Virus record (IMG/VR): IMGVR_UViG_3300013102_000011
Coordinates: 1 to 51,974 of that record
Reading direction: 5' to 3' (one strand)
From: a virus
Length of the DNA stretch: 51,974 nucleotides
The notes below the pieces were generated by a model. That model worked only from the letters and a program-made list of their open reading frames with translations, ran no database searches and was not told the DNA's origin. A program made the translations under genes and the position numbers. Shown here piece after piece: positions 47,257 to 51,974 of this stretch (position 1 is the first letter of the stretch; each line of letters begins with the position of its first letter).

Positions 47257-48392
47257 GCGGTGGCCTCGGCGACGGGGTGGTTATCGTTGGCCGGGTCCGG
47301 GTAGGTATCCATGAAGGCGCCGATCACCTCGACCGCAACCTGCGGCACGATGGCGTTGCCGAAGGCGCTCAGGGCGAATTTGCGGCTGTAGTAGTGGAGC
47401 GCTTCCGGGTCCTCGGTGCGGCCTTCGAATCCGGGGCGCACAACAGCCATGCGGCCGGAAACCCCATGAGCCAGCAGACGAATGCTGGGTTCAACGCGCC
47501 GGGCTTTTCCGTCGTGGCCGATGACCCACCCGGCTCCATCCCAATGGCCACGCTCGACAGGTACAGGCCGTGCCTGCCGTCCAGCTGTGACGGAGGGATC
47601 CGGGTCGTCCTGTTCTCGTTGGCCGAAGCCCTCGGTGTCGGGTACAGCGCCATCGAAGCCTGTGCCACCGCCGAAAGATCCTGGCCGTGGCTGCGCATCG
47701 CTTCCCTGATCGCACCCTCCGTCGACCGAACGCCCTTGTCCGCCAGGCTCGCCGTCGGCGTCGGCGTCGGCCACGATGCTGCTGCTACCTGCCGCGGCAA
47801 CTGATCGATCCGGCTGCGGCCGTCCGGGCGGGTCGTTGTCATTCCCGGCGTGTCCTTCCAGTCGCGCGCTGATGCTGTCACCCACAGCGACGGCTCGTGC
47901 GGCGATCCAGAGACGATCACGTCGGTGGGGCGCGTCGACGGCACAAGCCGGGACAACGACCGCCCCGCAGGCGTAGTCGATGCCTTCCATGTCAGCACAC
48001 ACTCCGTCGAGCCAGTCCTTGCCAACCGCCGCCGCAACCTGCTCTCCCAGCCAGACAGCGGGCCGTCGGGCACGGATGAGTCGAAACTGGTGGGGCCAGA
48101 GGTGCCGATCGTCATCCTGGGCTTTGCCTTTGCCGGCGACCGAGAACGGCTGGCACGGGCAGGACCCGGTCCAGAGCTCGCGGTCGTCTGGCCATCCAGC
48201 AAGTCGGGCTGCGAGGGCCCAGCCGCCGATGCCGGCGAAGAAGTGGCACTGGGTGAATCCGCGCAGGTCGTCGGGGTGCACATCGGCAATGCTTCGTTCA
48301 TCTACTTCGCCTCGAGGGATCAGGTTTTTTGCGATCAGGTTCCGCAGCCAATGCGCGGCTTGGGGGTCGAACTCGTTGTAGTAGGCGCTCAA
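47253..48392 (-). CDS. dcm: C5-cytosine DNA methyltransferase (Dcm family)
   Basis: 379 aa with TTG start at 48392 overlapping the upstream stop (TTGA). Motif I FAGIGGW (52-58), catalytic PCQP (Cys80), APHRRDRLWI as motif VIII, and GNAIVPQVA as motif X. GEQV replaces the usual ENV, as in many phage members. Orphan enzyme; likely anti-restriction. A second open frame covers most of it. Confidence 0.9.
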   Translation of the reverse strand: MSAYYNEFDPQAAHWLRNLIAKNLIPRGEVDERSIADVHPDDLRGFTQCHFFAGIGGWALAARLAGWPDDRELWTGSCPCQPFSVAGKGKAQDDDRHLWPHQFRLIRARRPAVWLGEQVAAAVGKDWLDGVCADMEGIDYACGAVVVPACAVDAPHRRDRLWIAARAVAVGDSISARLEGHAGNDNDPPGRPQPDRSVAAAGSSSIVADADADGEPGGQGRSVDGGCDQGSDAQPRPGSFGGGTGFDGAVPDTEGFGQREQDDPDPSVTAGRQARPVPVERGHWDGAGWVIGHDGKARRVEPSIRLLAHGVSGRMAVVRPGFEGRTEDPEALHYYSRKFALSAFGNAIVPQVAVEVIGAFMDTYPDPANDNHPVAEATA

Positions 48393-49732
48393 AACTCGCC
48401 CTCCGGTTCGGCCGTCGATGCCGGGGCCTCTGCCTGCGGCTGGGCCTCGGCCTGTTCAGCGCCGACCACCTCGCCATCCTCCATGACGATGCCGACCTTG
48501 CCGCTCGTATCGACGCGCTCGATCCACACCTGGTAGTCGCGCTCGGCGGCCATCTCCGCGATCAGCTGCAGGCCGTTTTCGTCGAGCAGGCTGCCGTCCT
48601 TGATGCGCAGCACGCGCAGCTTCGGGTTGGCGGCCATGGCGATCGCCACCGATACCCGCAGCTGCTCCGCGCTGCAGGCCTGGGCGAAGGGCAGGTCCTG
48701 GTAGATCACCTCGCCGTCGCCGAAGGACAGGCCAGGCACCGGCATGGTCGCGCCGGCGATCGCCTCCGCGCGCTGACGGGTGCGCTGTTCCATCTTTTCG
48801 TTCAGGGCGACGACGTTGGCCTCGGCCGCGGCCGCCTGGCGCTCGATGTCGGCGCGCAGCTCGCGGTCCTGCACGGCCCGGTTCGTGGCCGCGGCGGTAT
48901 TGATGCGGGCACTGATGGCGGCCACGTCAATCGGGGCAGGCAGCTCGCCTGCGGCATTGAGCTTGGACTGCAGGTCGCGGTTGGCCGCATCCAGCTGTTC
49001 GGCCTCGGCTTCCAGCTCGTCCGCATCGCGGCGCAGCTGTTCCGCGCGGTCGCGCTTGTCGATCGCCTGCTTCACCCTGGCGTCGATGTTGGCCGTGGCC
49101 TGCTCCCGGTTCGCCCGGCGGCGCTCGATATCGGCATTGTGCTCGCCGGCGCGCTGCATCTCCGCCGTCAGCTCGCTGACGTCCACCGGTTCGGCCGGCG
49201 CGTCGGGGTCAACCGTGATGGCCTCGGCCTGGGCCCGCAGCTGCTTGATGCGGCGGTTGATGTCGGTGCGGGCGTCGTAGTCGCGCTTGTTGTCCTCGTC
49301 GAGCTGGTCGATGTTGACGTCGATCTGCACCAGGCCGCGCAGGGTTTCCAGCTGGCGCTTCGGCTCCATGCGGCTGAATTCGAGCGGGTCGAACGTCAGC
49401 GAGCCCAGCAGCTCGTCGAGCATCTTCTGCGGCGAGCCGTAGCGTGCGCCGTCGGCGGCCTCCACGGTGAGGCTGGTGCCGCCGGCGGCGGTGAAGCGGC
49501 GGGTGACGACCACGTCGCCCAGGTCCAACTTGATGCGCGCCTTGGCTTCGCCCTTGCGCACCGGTGCACTGGGGATGGCCTTGGTGCCCGCCAGGGCCAT
49601 GTAGATGGCGTCGAGCACGCTGGACTTGCCGCTGCCGTTGGCGCCGGTGATCTGCACCAGGGAGCCGTCGGGCTTGATCTCGACGGCCTTGAGCTTTTTG
49701 ACGTTTTCCGCAGTCAGGCTAACGATTTTCAT
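48389..49732 (-). CDS. SbcC/RecF-like P-loop ATPase with coiled coil
   Basis: 447 aa. Walker A GANGSGKS (30-37) in LVQITGANGSGKSSVLDAIY, coiled coil about 145-300, and a C-terminal signature/Walker B-like region with LRVSVAIAMAANPKLRVL. Resembles the ATPase half of SbcC/Rad50 or RecF. No SbcD nuclease seen beside it. Confidence 0.85.
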   Translation of the reverse strand: MKIVSLTAENVKKLKAVEIKPDGSLVQITGANGSGKSSVLDAIYMALAGTKAIPSAPVRKGEAKARIKLDLGDVVVTRRFTAAGGTSLTVEAADGARYGSPQKMLDELLGSLTFDPLEFSRMEPKRQLETLRGLVQIDVNIDQLDEDNKRDYDARTDINRRIKQLRAQAEAITVDPDAPAEPVDVSELTAEMQRAGEHNADIERRRANREQATANIDARVKQAIDKRDRAEQLRRDADELEAEAEQLDAANRDLQSKLNAAGELPAPIDVAAISARINTAAATNRAVQDRELRADIERQAAAAEANVVALNEKMEQRTRQRAEAIAGATMPVPGLSFGDGEVIYQDLPFAQACSAEQLRVSVAIAMAANPKLRVLRIKDGSLLDENGLQLIAEMAAERDYQVWIERVDTSGKVGIVMEDGEVVGAEQAEAQPQAEAPASTAEPEGEF

Positions 49733-49788
49733 GGAGTGGTTCTCAGGTCAGGAAAGGATGGCGCCCTGTGGCAGCGGCGCCTGGTGCA

Positions 49789-50223
49789 TCAGAACGGGAT
49801 ATCGTCGTCATCAACGGGCGGCGCGGACTGCTGCGGCGCAGGCCGCTGCTGCTGGGCCTGCTGACGCGGCGCCTGCTGCTGGCGCTGCTGCGGCGCCTGG
49901 CGCTCGCCCTCGCTGTCCTGGCGTCCACCCTGCAGGGTGACGTCGCGCACGCTCAGAGTCAGCACCGCCTTGGTCTCGCCGTTGGACTCGTACATGCGGC
50001 AGCCGACCTGGCCAGTGACGGTGACGTTGGCGCCCTTGGTCAGGTACTGGGCCAACTTCTCGCCGCGGTCGCCCCACATGCTGCAGTCGACCCAAAGCGT
50101 GCGCTTCTCACCACCGCCTGCGTACTCATCGACGGCTATCGACCAGCCGGTGACGTTGCTGTTGCTGGTGCTGCGCACGACAGCATCGCGGCCGATCCTG
50201 CCGGCGAAGGTGGCGACGTTCAT
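49789..50223 (-). CDS. ssb: Single-stranded DNA-binding protein
   Basis: 144 aa. OB fold MNVATFAGRIGRDAVVRST, TLWVDCSMWGDRGEKLAQYL, GANVTVTGQV. Gln/Pro-rich tail and acidic tip DDDDIPF that binds partner proteins. Central partner of recombination and replication genes. Confidence 0.93.
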   Translation of the reverse strand: MNVATFAGRIGRDAVVRSTSNSNVTGWSIAVDEYAGGGEKRTLWVDCSMWGDRGEKLAQYLTKGANVTVTGQVGCRMYESNGETKAVLTLSVRDVTLQGGRQDSEGERQAPQQRQQQAPRQQAQQQRPAPQQSAPPVDDDDIPF

Positions 50224-50435
50224 CGAGCACCTCGCGCCGTGTGGCGCTCGTTGTTTTCCTGGATGGTCTTGCAGTGGACGCAGATGCCGTAGGGCTTGCG
50301 GTGATCTTCCAGCGGTTCGTCGCAGTCGCGGCAGTCATCGGAAGGTTTGGCGGCGCCGCGGCGGAGTTGTTCAGCAACGGCCAGGTCGCGGTCGCGCTGT
50401 TCGATTTCCTGGGCCCGATCGAATTCGTCAGCCAC
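50220..50435 (-). CDS. TraR/DksA-type zinc finger protein
   Basis: 71 aa. CRDCDEPLEDHRKPYGICVHC is the C4 zinc finger of short TraR/DksA proteins; the N-terminal helix is acidic. Such proteins reach the RNA polymerase secondary channel and alter host transcription. Directly upstream of ssb with an ATGA overlap. Confidence 0.85.
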   Translation of the reverse strand: MADEFDRAQEIEQRDRDLAVAEQLRRGAAKPSDDCRDCDEPLEDHRKPYGICVHCKTIQENNERHTARGAR

Positions 50436-50796
50436 GGGCCACCTCCGAGGTCGCCGTGCCCATTATTGCGTCGAACGTGGCCTGGGGCAGTAAGGCCTTC
50501 GCCGCGACGACGAAGGCGCGCTCGATGCTGCTGGTGTGAGCCGCCTTCGCCTCGCGCTTTCGCCGGCCGATCTCGCGGCAGATGAGCTGGTGCTCGACGC
50601 CCAGGAAGCGGACGCGGGTTTTGGCGCGGCGGTACCAATCCGGGTCCGCCCACTGGCCGGTGGCTTTCTGTTCGCCGCGGACCTTGTCGAGCTTCGCCTT
50701 GATCGTGGCGCTCTCCTCCTCGATGACGTCGCGGCGGTCCTCGAGCTGCTGCAGGGTCAGGTCTTTCATCTCGGTGCTTTCGGTAGGGTCGTTCAT
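50428..50796 (-). CDS. Hypothetical coiled-coil protein
   Basis: 122 aa. Two helices LQQLEDRRDVIEEESATIKA and FLGVEHQLICREIGRRKREA, then a globular end. No motif. In the ssb operon; unknown. Confidence 0.65.
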   Translation of the reverse strand: MNDPTESTEMKDLTLQQLEDRRDVIEEESATIKAKLDKVRGEQKATGQWADPDWYRRAKTRVRFLGVEHQLICREIGRRKREAKAAHTSSIERAFVVAAKALLPQATFDAIMGTATSEVARG

Positions 50797-50999
50797 CCCA
50801 TTGTGTCCGGGTGCGTGGTGCTGGTGGTGGTGAATCGCGTGATTTCGACGGGTTCGACGGTGAAACCGGCCTCGACCCAGGCCGTGCCGCCGATGATCTT
50901 GGCGGCGTCCTCGGCTTCGCGGCGGGTTGCCCTGGCGGTCTGCAGGCGGCCGGACCGGTCGAACACTGCGAAGGCCATGGTAGTGCGGGTGCGGCTCAT
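50793..50999 (-). CDS. Hypothetical 68-aa protein
   Basis: Short beta-alpha-beta layout (MAFAVFDRSGRLQTA; REAEDAAKIIGGTAW; FTVEPVEITRF) with a Thr-rich tail. Unknown; overlaps both neighbours. Confidence 0.6.
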   Translation of the reverse strand: MSRTRTTMAFAVFDRSGRLQTARATRREAEDAAKIIGGTAWVEAGFTVEPVEITRFTTTSTTHPDTMG

Positions 51000-51580
51000 C
51001 GCGTGGCCGCCCGCAGCTTCTCGGTCAGCTGCTCCGCGCTGGCCAGCGCCATGCGCGCCGCGCAGTCCAGTTGCATGATCTCCTCGCGGGCATCACGCAG
51101 CATCTGCAGCAGGTTGTAGTCGGCATCGCCCTGCAGATACTCGAGGATGCGCGCGGCCACCTGGTTGGAGCTGGCCGAGGTTCCGGTGGCGGTACCGGCG
51201 GGCGGTACCTCGAGCACGACGCCGGTGCTGGTGGTGCTGCTGGCGATCTCACGAAGCTCGGCGATCAGCTCGGCGCTGACGGCGCTGGCCGGGATCTCGG
51301 CAATTTTGTCACGCTCATTGTCACGCTCAACTTTCGGCGCCGGCTTCGGCTTGGCCCCACCATCGCTGCGGCGCCCCTTGGCCCACCCCGGGATCAGCGA
51401 GTAGCGGCCGTCGTCCATCTTCTCCACGCCGTGGCCCTGGGCCGCCATCTCCGAGACCTGGGCGGCAATGCTGGCGCGCTCGCGGCGATCCTCGGCGCCC
51501 ATGGCGTCAGCGATCTCGCGCGGGAACATGGGTTCCCCGGACTGCAGTAGTGCAGCGCGGATATCGTCAGAGCGCGACAT
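50996..51580 (-). CDS. Winged-helix N-terminal protein with helical tail
   Basis: 194 aa. Three ATGs follow GGAGG in a row; the third (51580) has 6-nt spacing and is preferred. DDIRAALLQSGEPMFPREIADAMG then AQVSEMAAQGHGVEKMDDGRYSL is a winged-HTH with its wing. A linker and a helical C-terminus follow. Possible regulator of the recombination operon. Confidence 0.7.
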   Translation of the reverse strand: MSRSDDIRAALLQSGEPMFPREIADAMGAEDRRERASIAAQVSEMAAQGHGVEKMDDGRYSLIPGWAKGRRSDGGAKPKPAPKVERDNERDKIAEIPASAVSAELIAELREIASSTTSTGVVLEVPPAGTATGTSASSNQVAARILEYLQGDADYNLLQMLRDAREEIMQLDCAARMALASAEQLTEKLRAATR

Positions 51581-51680
51581 CATCATCCTCCCTGCTGTTG
51601 TGGCGATCAGGGATGAATGAGATCACCATGAAGATCGCGGTCATGATGAGAAGGCCGATAGCGGCATCCAGTCCTTTCAT
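51567..51680 (-). CDS. Tiny membrane protein (37 aa)
   Basis: MKGLDAAIGLLIMTAIFMVI then a charged EDDD tail; one membrane helix. It overlaps the next gene by 14 nt and starts 2 nt after rdgC ends. Too short for many gene finders. Confidence 0.6.
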   Translation of the reverse strand: MKGLDAAIGLLIMTAIFMVISFIPDRHNSREDDDVAL

Positions 51681-51682
51681 GG

Positions 51683-51974
51683 TCAGTCCGCCTTGCTGAT
51701 GCGGAAGGCCGATTCCATGATCCCGAACGCCACCAGAAGCTCGGAGGCGATGATGGTCATGGTTGCGGTCTGGAACTCGGCGATGCTGACGTTCTCGTCA
51801 GCGTTGTGCTCGTTCATGGCGATCTCGCCGATCTTGAACTTGCGCAGCACAAGGTCCTCGCCGACGGTGAAGGTCGCCCGCTCACCGTTCACCAGCGCCA
51901 GTCGGGAGCACTGCTTTCCGGCTTCCAGGTGCTTTTCCACCTCGTCGCTCAGCAGCTCCTGATCCTTGAGCTTG
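51683..51974 (-). CDS. rdgC: RdgC-like protein, C-terminal part (continues from 1-746)
   Basis: Reads from the right edge to TGA at 51683. Bases 51852-51974 duplicate 1-123, so the unique 3' part is 51683-51851. The C-terminus (AFGIMESAFRISKAD) resembles RdgC ends. See the entry at 1-746. Confidence 0.9.
   Translation of the reverse strand, partial: KLKDQELLSDEVEKHLEAGKQCSRLALVNGERATFTVGEDLVLRKFKIGEIAMNEHNADENVSIAEFQTATMTIIASELLVAFGIMESAFRISKAD
51852..51974. repeat. Direct terminal repeat, right copy
   Basis: Exact copy of 1-123. Confidence 0.95.

Noticed and set aside
48329-49864. 511-codon plus-strand frame over the SbcC-like gene
   Set aside because: Leu/Arg/Val/Gly-rich antisense frame with no known domain; ATPase motifs are intact on the minus strand.

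Overview
The window is a complete tailed-phage genome, opened at an arbitrary point. Bases 1-123 recur exactly at 51852-51974, and an rdgC gene reads in frame across that junction (1-746 plus 51683-51851 gives 304 codons and a stop). The unique circular map is therefore about 51,851 bp. The phage is a myovirus with a lambda-like head (small and large terminase, gpW, gpB-type portal, S49 protease/scaffold, gpD, gpE) and a Mu-like contractile tail (sheath, tube, tape measure, gp43-gp48 baseplate). High GC, strong GC3 bias and dense 1-4 nt gene overlaps suggest a GC-rich gammaproteobacterial host, perhaps Xanthomonadaceae. The host is an inference only.

Layout: nearly all genes lie on the minus strand. 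(1) A recombination/replication operon starts at the divergent region near 3.8-4.0 kb, runs leftward through the junction and continues from 51.7 kb down to 43.1 kb: ExoVIII-like nuclease, Sak4-like ATPase, HTH protein, lipoprotein, RdgC, SSB, SbcC/RecF-like ATPase, Dcm, a second methylase, a Dda/RecD-like helicase, and MmcB-like and VRR-NUC-like nucleases. A separate promoter at 43.1 kb serves an XRE-type HTH gene and a large primase-helicase. (2) Two operons of small accessory genes (8.4 to 6.5 kb and 39.9 to 35.6 kb) start from near-identical promoters that share a 16-bp palindrome. (3) The morphogenesis operon runs from 33.5 to 12.5 kb, followed by a collar protein and a lysis cassette (endolysin, holin, overlapping Rz/Rz1) down to 9.66 kb. 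(4) The few plus-strand genes are a small regulator plus DEAH helicase (4.0-6.1 kb), an HNH protein (8.6-9.1 kb) and a winged-helix-like protein (35.1 kb).

The most unusual features are non-coding: a roughly 290-bp region (34.7-35.0 kb) with about twelve 9-bp GTAG/CTAC iterons in alternating orientation, CGGGAA arrays with exact 10-bp period at 9.3 and 43.1 kb, and the duplicated two-element promoter. No intact integrase or clear CI-type repressor/antirepressor pair is seen. There is a full tRNA-Lys(UUU) and a possible integrase N-terminal remnant beside it. An origin- or centromere-like iteron block with no integrase is compatible with a lytic phage or an extrachromosomal prophage; the sequence alone does not decide.
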